Shown here: one piece after another, positions 51,622 to 60,053 of the stretch
How the letters are laid out: each line of letters begins with the position of its first letter
How positions within the stretch are numbered: the stretch's first letter is position 1
Assembly: GCF_022458865.1 (NCBI RefSeq)
Contig: NZ_JAJNMU010000019.1
Coordinates: 62,001-126,000, forward strand
Length of the DNA stretch: 64,000 nt
Origin: Paenibacillus periandrae
GTDB lineage: Bacteria; Bacillota; Bacilli; Paenibacillales; NBRC-103111
Reading direction: 5' to 3'
Translations under genes and position numbers: made by a program
Notes under the pieces: model-generated
Database searches by the model: none
The model's input: the letters and a program-made list of their open reading frames with translations, nothing else
Told to the model about the DNA's origin: nothing

Positions 51622-53344
51622 GGCTTATGCACAAATGTTCGGCCCGACTACAGGCGATGCCATTCGTTTGGCGGATACGCAGCTATGGGCAGAGATTGAG
51701 CAGGACTACACTGTATATGGAGAAGAATGCAAGTTTGGCGGCGGCAAGGTTATACGCGATGGGATGGGACAATCCAGTCGTCATACGCGGGATCAGGGCG
51801 TTCTGGATACATTGATTACCAATGCGATTATTATAGATCATTGGGGAATTGTTAAAGCGGATATCGGGATTAAGGACGGTATTATAGTAGGAATAGGTAA
51901 AGCGGGCAATCCCGATCTGATGGATGGCGTACAACCTAATATGATCGTTGGTGCAGGAACGGAAGTTATCGCCGGTGAAGGCAAGATCATAACGGCCGGT
52001 GGTATTGATACTCATATTCATTATATATGTCCACAGCAGATAGAAACCGCATTGGCTTCCGGCGTCACGACGATGATCGGTGGCGGTACGGGTCCGGCTG
52101 CAGGAACAAGCGCGACTACTTGTACACCAGGTATATGGCATATGCACCGTATGTTGGAGGCGGCGGAGGCTTTTCCGATGAACCTGGGCTTTACGGGTAA
52201 AGGAAATGCATCATTTCCAGAACCGCTTATCGAACAGGTAGAGGCAGGAGCGATTGGACTAAAGCTTCATGAGGATTGGGGAACGACTCCGGCTGCTATT
52301 GATACGTGCTTGCAGGTGGCGGATCGGTACGATGTGCAGGTGGCGATCCACACGGATACATTGAACGAGTCCGGCTTTGTGGAGGACACATTGGCTGCTA
52401 TTGGCGGCAGAACAATTCACACTTATCATACTGAGGGTGCGGGTGGAGGGCATGCACCGGATATTATTAAAGCTTCCGCTGAGCTGAACGTGCTTCCATC
52501 CTCCACGAATCCGACCCGACCTTACACGGTGAACACAATCGAAGAGCATCTCGATATGCTGATGGTATGTCATCATTTGGATAGTCGAATCCCTGAGGAT
52601 GTAGCTTTTGCTGACTCCAGAATTCGTCCGGAAACGATTGCTGCCGAGGATATATTGCATGATTTGGGCGTGTTCAGCATGCTGAGCTCCGATTCGCAAG
52701 CGATGGGACGGATTGGGGAAGTGATCATAAGAACGTGGCAGACAGCAGATAAAATGAAGCAGCAGCGTGGATATTTACCTGCTCCGGATGAACTGCCGCG
52801 GCAAGCTGGGGTTACTGCGGACGATCAGGATAATTTTCGTATTAAGCGCTATATTGCCAAATATACGATCAACCCGGCAATTACACATGGTGTTTCTCAT
52901 TTGATAGGTTCAGTGGAAGTAGGCAAGCTGGCTGATCTTGTGCTCTGGAATCCGATGTTTTTTGGTGTGAAGCCGGAAACCGTATTGAAGGGCGGGATGA
53001 TCGCCTATGCGCAGATGGGGGACCCCAATGCTTCGATTCCAACACCACAGCCAGTCATGAGTCGTCCGATGTTCGGTGCTTATGGGCGTGCGTTGAATCA
53101 ATGTATTACCTTTGTATCTCAGGCGGCCTTTGACCTTGGTGTTCACACACAGCTGGGACTGCAAAAAAGGATAGAGCCTGTGAAAAATTGCCGGTCGATC
53201 ACCAAAAAAGATATGATCCATAATGGAGAGACACCGCGGATTGATGTAAATCCTGAAACCTATGAGGTCAAGGTGGATGGAGCTGCTATCACATGCGAGC
53301 CTGCCAAGGTTTTGCCGATGGCACAGCGTTATTTTTTATTCTAG
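51602..53344 (+). CDS. ureC: Urease subunit alpha (catalytic)
   Basis: A 580-residue Ni-containing catalytic subunit. Visible active-site elements: GGIDTHIHYICPQQ (His pair), the carbamylated Lys in GAIGLKLHEDWG, VAIHTDTLNESGFVEDT, HTYHTEGAGGGHAPD and the flap MVCHHLDSRIPEDVAFADSR with the mobile-flap Cys/His. The ATG at 51602 is 11 nt after AAGGAGGG; typical proteins start close to MDRKAYAQMFG. The stop codon lies on the first bases of the nested-palindrome element at 53343. Confidence 0.95.
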   Translation: MAKMDRKAYAQMFGPTTGDAIRLADTQLWAEIEQDYTVYGEECKFGGGKVIRDGMGQSSRHTRDQGVLDTLITNAIIIDHWGIVKADIGIKDGIIVGIGKAGNPDLMDGVQPNMIVGAGTEVIAGEGKIITAGGIDTHIHYICPQQIETALASGVTTMIGGGTGPAAGTSATTCTPGIWHMHRMLEAAEAFPMNLGFTGKGNASFPEPLIEQVEAGAIGLKLHEDWGTTPAAIDTCLQVADRYDVQVAIHTDTLNESGFVEDTLAAIGGRTIHTYHTEGAGGGHAPDIIKASAELNVLPSSTNPTRPYTVNTIEEHLDMLMVCHHLDSRIPEDVAFADSRIRPETIAAEDILHDLGVFSMLSSDSQAMGRIGEVIIRTWQTADKMKQQRGYLPAPDELPRQAGVTADDQDNFRIKRYIAKYTINPAITHGVSHLIGSVEVGKLADLVLWNPMFFGVKPETVLKGGMIAYAQMGDPNASIPTPQPVMSRPMFGAYGRALNQCITFVSQAAFDLGVHTQLGLQKRIEPVKNCRSITKKDMIHNGETPRIDVNPETYEVKVDGAAITCEPAKVLPMAQRYFLF

Positions 53345-53545
53345 AAGTCCGGTGAATAAGTCTCGCTGCGCGGCCAAATATCCTTCCGGGATGGTGCTTA
53401 CGAAGCCAGTTTGCTTAAGCAAACTCTCAGCTGTTGAAATCGTGAAAAGGGATGAGATTAAGCGGTTTATTCACGATTTCAAAGGCGAATGCTTACGCTT
53501 CTCCAGGATCATTTGGCCGCTCCGCTCGTTCTTCACCGGACTTCT
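53343..53545. repeat. Nested-palindrome element between ureC and ureF (203 bp)
   Basis: Outer perfect arms AGAAGTCCGGTGAA (53343-53356) and TTCACCGGACTTCT (53532-53545); second perfect arms GCGGCCAAAT (53370-53379) and ATTTGGCCGC (53511-53520); inner arms TTGAAATCGTGAA (53434-53446) and TTCACGATTTCAA (53470-53482); and the palindrome AGTTTGCTTAAGCAAACT (53408-53425) preceded by GTGCTTACGAAG. The core is shared with the element at 47956-48151. No protein is encoded. Either a MITE-like element or a structured RNA. Confidence 0.82.
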
Positions 53546-53595
53546 GATAAGCAGCAGGCATACGAAGTAAATTTTTATGAAAATGTGGTGATCTC

Positions 53596-54303
53596 TTGCA
53601 GCAGGCACAACCGCCCATGACCAATTGGCTCTCCTATGTGCAGCTTCTGGATTCTGCCCTGCCGATCGGCGGGTTTTCCCATTCCTTCGGGCTGGAATCC
53701 CTTGTGCAAAATGGCAGGGTGCACACGTCCGCTCACCTGAGGGAGTATGTGGAAACGATGCTCGTTCAGAGCTGGGCTCCCATCGATGGACTCGCCGTCA
53801 AGGCGGTCTATATGTATGCCCCTCAGGAGCAATGGGAAAATCTGTGGAAGATTGATCAGATGCAGCATGTGCAGCGGACATCATTGGAAACTCGCGATGG
53901 TGTAGTGAAAATGGGACGCAGGCTGCAGCAGCTGGGACTATCGATTTACCCGGAGCTTCCATGGGGTCAGCTTCAGGAAGCAATCCGCCAGCAGAAGTGC
54001 TTTGGCACACATCCGTTGATTCATGGCTGGCTGAGCTATCATTTACAGGTACCGTTGTCGATGGCGGCAGAAGGCTATTTATATGCTTGCACCTTTACCT
54101 GCATCAATAGTGGCCTGCGGCTGATGTCCATTGGCCAAACCGAAGGTCAACGTCTGTTGGCTGAGATGCTGCCTGTTATAGCGGCGGCCTGGAAGCAAGC
54201 TGAGCATGGAGATCCGTTCGAGGATGGCTTTGGAAATACGCCAATGGCAGAAATGGCCATGATGCAGCACGAAAATTTATATTCCCGTTTATTTATGTCC
54301 TAA
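53596..54303 (+). CDS. ureF: Urease accessory protein UreF
   Basis: A 235-residue helical UreF (LSYVQLLDSALPIGGFSHSF; GLESLVQNGRVHTSAHLREY; FGHTHPL-like CFGTHPLIHGWLSYH). UreF bridges UreD and UreG on apo-urease during nickel loading. The TTG at 53596 has GGTGAT upstream; ATG 53617 is an alternative. It is separated from ureC by 251 bp occupied by the nested-palindrome element. Confidence 0.9.
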   Translation: MQQAQPPMTNWLSYVQLLDSALPIGGFSHSFGLESLVQNGRVHTSAHLREYVETMLVQSWAPIDGLAVKAVYMYAPQEQWENLWKIDQMQHVQRTSLETRDGVVKMGRRLQQLGLSIYPELPWGQLQEAIRQQKCFGTHPLIHGWLSYHLQVPLSMAAEGYLYACTFTCINSGLRLMSIGQTEGQRLLAEMLPVIAAAWKQAEHGDPFEDGFGNTPMAEMAMMQHENLYSRLFMS

Positions 54304-54342
54304 CTACAGCTTTTAACACTTATAAATCAGGAGGAATGTCGT

Positions 54343-55005
54343 ATGTGTCAAGGTGGAGCACATCATCATCATGAGTGGGAAGCGCCGGAGAAAAGTCATT
54401 TGGATCGTCCTATGCGAATAGGTATAGGGGGTCCTGTAGGATCAGGTAAAACTGCGCTTGTGGAGAGGCTCGCTCGCAAATTGAACGATAAATACAGCAT
54501 TGCTGTCATTACGAATGATATTTATACGAAGGAAGACGCCAATATTTTAATTCGTTCCGAGGCGTTGACTGCAGATCGTATTATCGGGGTAGAAACCGGA
54601 GGTTGTCCGCATACAGCGATCAGAGAAGATGCTTCGATGAACTTTGAGGCCATTGACGAGCTGGAGAAGCGCTTTAACCATCTCGATATTATTTTTATCG
54701 AAAGTGGTGGTGATAATCTGGCTGCGGCATTCAGTCCGGAGCTGGTGGATCGCTTCATCTATATTATCGACGTAGCTCAAGGTGAGAAGATCCCCCGTAA
54801 AGGCGGCCCTGGTATTATCCGCTCGGATATGCTCATCATCAACAAAATTGATTTGGCTCCTTATGTAGGTGCAAGCTTGACGGTTATGGAAGAGGATACT
54901 CGCAAAATGCGCGGGGACCGCCCGTTTATTTTCTCTAACATGTTTGATGGTCATGGTGTTGACGCTATCGTAGAGTGGGTAGAGCAGGAATTCGATCATG
55001 CCTGA
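54343..55005 (+). CDS. ureG: Urease accessory GTPase UreG
   Basis: A 220-residue SIMIBI GTPase. P-loop GGPVGSGKTALVERL, ETGGCPHTAIREDASMN with the Cys-Pro-His nickel motif, IESGGDNLAAAFSPEL and the NKID motif (IINKIDLAPYVGASL). The N-terminus HHHHEWE is a possible nickel-binding stretch. It delivers Ni to urease. AGGAGG precedes the ATG. It overlaps ureD by 8 nt. Confidence 0.95.
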   Translation: MCQGGAHHHHEWEAPEKSHLDRPMRIGIGGPVGSGKTALVERLARKLNDKYSIAVITNDIYTKEDANILIRSEALTADRIIGVETGGCPHTAIREDASMNFEAIDELEKRFNHLDIIFIESGGDNLAAAFSPELVDRFIYIIDVAQGEKIPRKGGPGIIRSDMLIINKIDLAPYVGASLTVMEEDTRKMRGDRPFIFSNMFDGHGVDAIVEWVEQEFDHA

Positions 55006-55846
55006 AATCACCGGCTGCATCACCGCTGCTTTTAAGGAGCGGGAGGGGCAGACGAGGATCAGCGATAAATACAACACCTACCCATTAAAAATTGCCAAGA
55101 CATTTGCTTTCGATTACGGTCAGCTTGGTGTGTATATGATGGATGCTTCTCCCGGTATTATGGCAGGTGACCGATATGAAATGAGCTGGCGGTTCGATGA
55201 ACGCTCGAATGTGTATATGACGAACCAATCGTATACCAAGGTGCATCCGGCGCGTCCTGAGCAGGGGGATTCCGAATCGGTGCGCGCGAGTGAGCAGATT
55301 CAATCTTTGACATTAGGGCGGGATAGCTATGTGGAGTACATGCCCGAGCCCGTGATGCTGTATAAGGATGCTGTGTTGTATAGTCGGATGGATGTACAGA
55401 TGGAAGCAGGATCGACCTTGATTCTTAGCGACCTCATTTGTCCGGGGAGAACACAACGAGGCGAGCTGTTTCAATATGAGCATTATGAAAATCGTCTAAG
55501 CGTTACTTACGTGGATGAGCTTATTTATTGCAGCAAGCAGCGGATCGTACCTGCACAGCAGCGGCTGAACACAATCGGCTGCTGGGCTGAGTTTACGCAT
55601 CTGGGGGCACTTTATATATTCAATGAGCAGGTCGACGCAGCTTTTGTGGAAGCATTGAACTTATTTATGGAACAACTGCTGATAGCAGCCCAACTGGAAT
55701 ATGGCATTAGCCGTACGTACAAAAATGGTGTGGTTTTATCCATATTGGGGCACAGAGTATACGAAATTCAATCCTTACAGGAAGCTGCCTGGCAGTTCGT
55801 TCGTCAGCAGCTCTTTGGCAAAATGCCGCTGCATGTACGTAAATAA
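54998..55846 (+). CDS. ureD: Urease accessory protein UreD
   Basis: A 282-residue UreD/UreH scaffold (YPLKIAKTFAFDYGQLGVYM; MMDASPGIMAGDRYEMSWRF; TNQSYTKVHPA). It recruits UreF and UreG to the apo-urease complex. The start ATG overlaps the end of ureG. The operon then ends at a strong terminator. No ureE (nickel donor) gene is seen. Confidence 0.9.
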   Translation: MPEITGCITAAFKEREGQTRISDKYNTYPLKIAKTFAFDYGQLGVYMMDASPGIMAGDRYEMSWRFDERSNVYMTNQSYTKVHPARPEQGDSESVRASEQIQSLTLGRDSYVEYMPEPVMLYKDAVLYSRMDVQMEAGSTLILSDLICPGRTQRGELFQYEHYENRLSVTYVDELIYCSKQRIVPAQQRLNTIGCWAEFTHLGALYIFNEQVDAAFVEALNLFMEQLLIAAQLEYGISRTYKNGVVLSILGHRVYEIQSLQEAAWQFVRQQLFGKMPLHVRK

Positions 55847-55868
55847 GAATAGATACACCAAGCAGCTG

Positions 55869-55929
55869 GACGTTATTGAGAACTATCCTTTGAAATAGCG
55901 AAGGATAGGTACTCAACAGCGTCTTTTTT
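55869..55929 (+). terminator. Terminator of the urease operon
   Basis: Long imperfect hairpin with GACG, TTGAG and CTATCCTT pairing to AAGGATAG, CTCAA and CGTC, followed by six T. Confidence 0.85.
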
Positions 55930-56164
55930 CAGTAGATAAAAACGCCAATTTTATCCATATAGCTACATAACATACATATAAGTTGACTATGTATTTGGAA
56001 TAAACTAAAATGAATTCATAAAATAATTGCCTTGCGATAAATCTACGATCGGATGCTGTGATCCCCACAAGCCCGGTAGCGGACTGAATGAATGGAGCCG
56101 CCTGTTGAGAGACCTCGACGGGTTTTTGCAATTTATTAATGAAAAAGAAGAGGAGCGATTTTCG
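55930..56164 (+). other. Leader region of trhO
   Basis: AT-rich upstream half, then a GC-richer stretch ending in a candidate intrinsic terminator at 56101-56127 inside the presumed leader. The frame of trhO is open back to TTG 56027 without a stop, so an N-terminally extended product cannot be ruled out. No known riboswitch consensus was recognised. Confidence 0.4.
56101..56127 (+). terminator. Candidate attenuator hairpin in the trhO leader
   Basis: CCTGTTGAG pairs with CTCGACGGG (two G-T pairs) around an AGAC loop and is followed by five T, 38 nt before the trhO start codon. Confidence 0.5.
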
Positions 56165-57070
56165 TTGACAGATACTAATTCCTTTCGCATTTTATTATAT
56201 TACAAATTTGTTCACATCCCGGAACCAGAGTTGTTTGCAGCCGAGCATCTTGAATATTGCAAAAGCCTGGAGCTAAAGGGACGTATAATCATCGCAGAAG
56301 AAGGCATTAACGGGACTGTATCGGGTACAATTGAGCAAACGGAGCAATATATGAAGGATATGCACAATCATCCGCTTTTTTCGGACATGGTTTTCAAAAT
56401 TGACGAGGCCAAAGAGCATGCCTTCAAAAAAATATTTGTCCGTCATAAAAAAGAGCTTGTCACCCTAAGATACGAAGATCACCTGGACCCCAATGTTCTG
56501 AGTGGTAAACGTCTCTCCCCTAAAGAGTTTCATGAGCGGCTTCAAAACGAGGATGTTATCATCCTGGACGGTAGAAATAATTATGAATTCGATCTTGGAC
56601 ACTTTCGTAATGCGATCAAGCCTGACGTCGAATCCTTCCGTGATTTTCCGCAGTGGATTCGTGATAATCTGAAGGAAGCCAAGAATAAGCCCATTCTGAC
56701 CTATTGCACAGGCGGAATCCGGTGCGAAAAGCTGACAGGAATATTAATGAATGAAGGCTTTAATGACGTTTACCAATTGGAAGGTGGAATTGTTACTTAC
56801 GGAAAAGATCCCGAAGTTCAAGGGAGATTATTCGATGGCAAATGTTATGTATTTGACGATCGCGTCTCGGTCACCATTAATCGAACCGATGAGGACGTGA
56901 TTGTGGGAGTTTGTCATCATTGCAGCAAACCAACTGATACCTACATTAACTGTACGGATGATTTGTGCCATCACCAGCATCTTTGCTGTGATGAATGCCA
57001 AGAGCTGTATAAAGGTTATTGTACCCCAGAATGTGAAAGTAATGACAAAGCAGTTACCAAACTTGGTTAA
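56165..57070 (+). CDS. trhO: tRNA uridine(34) hydroxylase TrhO (rhodanese family)
   Basis: A 301-residue enzyme of the YceA/YbfQ type. An N-terminal domain (FRILLYYKFVHIPEPELFAA; GRIIIAEEGINGTVSG) is followed by a rhodanese domain with the active-site Cys in ILTYCTGGIRCEKLTG, and a C-terminal Cys-rich, zinc-binding-like tail (CHHCSKPTDTYINC; CHHQHLCCDECQELYKGYC). TrhO makes 5-hydroxyuridine at the tRNA wobble position. The TTG at 56165 lies 9 nt after AGGAG and gives the usual family N-terminus; an upstream TTG (56027) is less likely. Confidence 0.87.
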   Translation: MTDTNSFRILLYYKFVHIPEPELFAAEHLEYCKSLELKGRIIIAEEGINGTVSGTIEQTEQYMKDMHNHPLFSDMVFKIDEAKEHAFKKIFVRHKKELVTLRYEDHLDPNVLSGKRLSPKEFHERLQNEDVIILDGRNNYEFDLGHFRNAIKPDVESFRDFPQWIRDNLKEAKNKPILTYCTGGIRCEKLTGILMNEGFNDVYQLEGGIVTYGKDPEVQGRLFDGKCYVFDDRVSVTINRTDEDVIVGVCHHCSKPTDTYINCTDDLCHHQHLCCDECQELYKGYCTPECESNDKAVTKLG

Positions 57071-57324
57071 GCAATAACACCTGCAGGTTATTCCCGATCC
57101 TTGCTGGTTATCTTAATAGAAAATACAGACCGATGGTTTAACGCAACCGTCGGTTTTTCTATTCTGTATGCCCTGGAAATAGTGACAATCCGGCTACATA
57201 TTTCGTCTGAAGATGCGACAATATTTTGAATTCGTGTCGTGCTTTATTGTCAAATGGATTTGAGGTTGATATGATAAGGATTGTAAAAGTTAGAGAGGAA
57301 TGTCGCCGCAAATGCTTCATATAG

Positions 57325-57430
57325 AGTTTTCAATGAAAACTCAGAAGATGCTTACGAAGTCAGTTTTGCTAAAGCAAAACTCAGAAGATGCTTACGAAGT
57401 CAGTTTTGCTAAAGCAAAACTCTAAGGAGG
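57325..57430 (+). repeat. Three-hairpin tandem array in the ctaB leader (repeat family locus F)
   Basis: Hairpins AGTTTTC-AAT-GAAAACT (57325-57341) and two identical copies of AGTTTTGC-TAAA-GCAAAACT (57362-57381 and 57402-57421). Units 2 and 3 are separated by exactly 40 bp. Spacers contain GAAGATGCTTACGAAGTC. The last hairpin runs into CTAAGGAGG, the ctaB ribosome binding site. Confidence 0.9.
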
Positions 57431-57439
57431 ATACAATCA

Positions 57440-58390
57440 GTGAAAGATCAACTCAGCGTTAACCTTACGGCCGATTCGTTACCTGCCGCATCGGAAGCGG
57501 AGCATGTGGACCATGGCCCTGTGACCTGGAGGGATTTTGTACAGCTGGCCAAGCCGGGTATTATTTTTTCGAATTCCATAACTGCGTTTGGTGGTTTTTG
57601 GGTAGCCTCTGGATGGCAAGTTAACTGGCTGCAATTGTTGTTTACTATGCTGGGAACTGCATTGGTGATGGGTTCGGGTTGTGTACTTAACAATTATCTG
57701 GATCGTGATATGGATACGAAGATGGCTCGTACGCAAAATCGTGCGCTGCCAAGCGGTAAGCTATCGCCTCAGGTCGTCATGTGGTATGGGATTATCTTGG
57801 GCGTGATTGGTGTATCCGGTCTGTGGCTGCTAGTTAATCCGTTAGCTGCATTATTGGGTATGATCGGATTGTTCGCTTATGTATGGATTTATACGGCATG
57901 GTTTAAACGTACTTCGGTATGGAGTACAGTTGTCGGCAGCTTTTCCGGTGCGATACCTCCGGTAATCGGCTATTGCGCCGTACGCCATGATATCGATGCG
58001 GGAGCGATTATATTATTCGCGATTTTGTTCCTGTGGCAGCCTCCGCACTTTTGGGCGCTTGGTATTCGTCGTATGGAGGAGTATCGCGCAGCAGGGTTTC
58101 CGTTACTGCCTGTTGTTAGAGGCACTTATGTCACGAAGATCAGTATGATCCGTTATGTTGTACTGCTAGTGCCTGTTTCCATGCTGTTGTATGTGTATGG
58201 TTACGTTAATGTCATTTACTTCTACGCGGCAATTGTAATGGGACTATATTGGGCTTATCTCTGTATGAAGGGCTTCAAGAAGACCGAAGGCGAAGAAGAA
58301 GTGCTATGGGCGAAGAAAACATTTATTTATTCGATTAATTATTTGACACTGTTATTCATCATTATGGTCCTGACTACAGTGGCGAAATAA
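57440..58390 (+). CDS. ctaB: Protoheme IX farnesyltransferase (heme O synthase) CtaB
   Basis: A 316-residue membrane prenyltransferase with about nine helices that attaches farnesyl to heme B, giving heme O for terminal oxidases. The first Asp-rich motif is NNYLDRDMDTKMARTQNR and a second loop motif is IRRMEEYRAAGFPLL. The GTG start at 57440 is 9 nt after AAGGAGG. The downstream sco gene supports a cytochrome oxidase assembly role. Confidence 0.93.
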   Translation: MKDQLSVNLTADSLPAASEAEHVDHGPVTWRDFVQLAKPGIIFSNSITAFGGFWVASGWQVNWLQLLFTMLGTALVMGSGCVLNNYLDRDMDTKMARTQNRALPSGKLSPQVVMWYGIILGVIGVSGLWLLVNPLAALLGMIGLFAYVWIYTAWFKRTSVWSTVVGSFSGAIPPVIGYCAVRHDIDAGAIILFAILFLWQPPHFWALGIRRMEEYRAAGFPLLPVVRGTYVTKISMIRYVVLLVPVSMLLYVYGYVNVIYFYAAIVMGLYWAYLCMKGFKKTEGEEEVLWAKKTFIYSINYLTLLFIIMVLTTVAK

Positions 58391-58425
58391 TAACAGCTCG
58401 AAAAACGATTGTATGTAGCTTCAAG

Positions 58426-58453
58426 TCCCATGGCAGCATGGGATATTTTTTTT
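58426..58453 (+). terminator. Terminator between ctaB and sco
   Basis: 7-bp perfect stem TCCCATG / CATGGGA with a GCAG loop, then TATTTTTTTT. Because it lies before the sco ribosome binding site, readthrough or a separate promoter is needed for sco. Confidence 0.8.
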
Positions 58454-58475
58454 ATCGAAAAGGATGGGAATACAA

Positions 58476-59102
58476 ATGAACAACGCATTTTTACAAAAAA
58501 ACGGCTTTAAGCTGATCGTTATTGTGCTTCTTCTTGCTATGATCGGTACATTGGGGTATATGGTTCTCAAAGGCAACAGTGCAAGCAGTAAAATGGAAGT
58601 CATGAAAAAAGCTCCTGATTTTAAGCTCGATAATATTGATGGCAAATCGATTAGTCTGGCAGAACTGGCCGGACGCTCCAAGCTTGTATACTTTTTTTAT
58701 TCCACTTGTCCTGATGTATGTCAGCCAACTACGTATAACCTATCCAAGGTGCAGGATGCTTTGGTGAAAAAAGGCGTTTTCGGTGATAAAACAGCTATTG
58801 TATCGATTTCGTTTGATCCAACCAAGGATACGACAGCGCAGCTTCAGCAATTTTCCAAAAGCTTTCATGCTGATCCTAAGGGCTGGTATTTCCTCCGCGG
58901 TGATGAGGCGGCAACTATCGATCTTGCGCAAAAATACGGGGTTATGGTGGTCAAGGATCAACAAGGTCAATTTACGCACAGCAATCTGATTTTGCTTGTT
59001 GATAAAAAGGGAGATATGAGAAGGTACTATGCGGGTAACGACGCTGATTTGGATGTTGATAAGATCGCTCAGGACCTGATCGAATTAAGCAAGGAAGGAT
59101 AG
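58476..59102 (+). CDS. SCO1/SenC-family copper chaperone or thiol-disulfide protein
   Basis: A 208-residue protein with an N-terminal membrane anchor (LIVIVLLLAMIGTLGYMVL) and an extracytoplasmic thioredoxin-like SCO domain. The copper/redox motif CPDVC (in YFFYSTCPDVCQPTTYN) and the distal His in GQFTHSNLILLVD are present. Such proteins assemble the CuA site of cytochrome c oxidase. ATG 58476 follows AAGGATGGG. Confidence 0.9.
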   Translation: MNNAFLQKNGFKLIVIVLLLAMIGTLGYMVLKGNSASSKMEVMKKAPDFKLDNIDGKSISLAELAGRSKLVYFFYSTCPDVCQPTTYNLSKVQDALVKKGVFGDKTAIVSISFDPTKDTTAQLQQFSKSFHADPKGWYFLRGDEAATIDLAQKYGVMVVKDQQGQFTHSNLILLVDKKGDMRRYYAGNDADLDVDKIAQDLIELSKEG

Positions 59103-59129
59103 GTGTATACTAGCTAAGGGAGCGCAAGC

Positions 59130-60053
59130 ATGACGTACTTCATTTATATTTTACTTAATAATGTGATTCCGCTCTCCATCATGATTGCATTGGGTGTTAT
59201 TCTGTATAGAGCGTTCAAGCTGGATATTCGAACGCTTTCGAAGCTGAACTTTTATCTGTTTTCGCCCGCGCTTGTGTTCAAAATGCTGTATGAATCTTCT
59301 TTGTCGATGCAATTGATGCTGCAAACCTTGCTGTTTTTTGCGCTTCACCTGGCAGCGATGTTTTTGCTGGTAGAATTCATCATGCGTGTGAGAGGCTACC
59401 AGAATAGTATGATCACGGCGATGCGGAACAGCGTCATCTTTTATAATAGCGCCAATTATGCGCTTCCGCTCAATCAGCTAGTGTTTGTCGGTGATGCGTT
59501 CACGCTCTCCATTCAGATTATTATTATGATGATGCAGTCGCTGCTGCCCAATACGTATGGTGTGTACAGTGTGAATGCCCATAAAAATGATCTGCGGCAA
59601 ACGCTGCGTACGATATTATCGCTGCCAGTGATCTATGTGATTCCACTTGCCTTTCTGATGCGCTGGCTGCATATTCCTATTCCTGATCCGATCTATATGC
59701 CAATTACATATATTTCCAATGCTTTTGTCTGTACGGCACTCATAACCTTGGGTGTGCAGCTGGGAAGCATGAAGTGGACGCTGATGTTCTCTGATGTCAT
59801 GCTCTCCAATGTGCTTCGTTTGTTGATTGGACCCGCTGTAGGATTTGGTATCGTATGGCTGCTGGGTATTCATGGAACGATGGCCCAAGCGCTTGTGCTT
59901 GCGACATCTGTACCAACCTCACTGAGCAGTGCATTGATCGCAGTAGAATACGATAATGAACCGGAATTTGCTTCACAGGTAGTATTTTCATCCACCATAT
60001 TTAGTATTTGTACAGTAACACTGGTCATTTATTTAATCCAATTTATTGCTTAG
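59130..60053 (+). CDS. AEC-family (auxin efflux carrier) permease
   Basis: A 307-residue protein with about ten helices and the AEC pattern: N-terminal YILLNNVIPLSIMIALGVIL, FYNSANYALPL in the middle and the C-terminal GTMAQALVLATSVPTSLSSA. Homologues move organic acids or amino acids. The ATG at 59130 is preceded by AAGGGAG. It lies 27 nt after the sco gene and overlaps the convergent Toprim gene by 21 nt at its 3' end. Confidence 0.87.
   Translation: MTYFIYILLNNVIPLSIMIALGVILYRAFKLDIRTLSKLNFYLFSPALVFKMLYESSLSMQLMLQTLLFFALHLAAMFLLVEFIMRVRGYQNSMITAMRNSVIFYNSANYALPLNQLVFVGDAFTLSIQIIIMMMQSLLPNTYGVYSVNAHKNDLRQTLRTILSLPVIYVIPLAFLMRWLHIPIPDPIYMPITYISNAFVCTALITLGVQLGSMKWTLMFSDVMLSNVLRLLIGPAVGFGIVWLLGIHGTMAQALVLATSVPTSLSSALIAVEYDNEPEFASQVVFSSTIFSICTVTLVIYLIQFIA

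Noticed and set aside
53343..53545. Plain insertion sequence
   Set aside because: About 200 bp with no transposase and internal nested repeats. Its sister copy has different outer arms, unlike conserved IS termini. It is therefore reported as a structured or MITE-like element.
56027..56164. 46-residue N-terminal extension of TrhO starting at TTG 56027
   Set aside because: There is no Shine-Dalgarno for it, the family normally begins near SFRILLYYKF, and AGGAG lies at the correct distance before TTG 56165. It remains possible and is mentioned in the leader finding.
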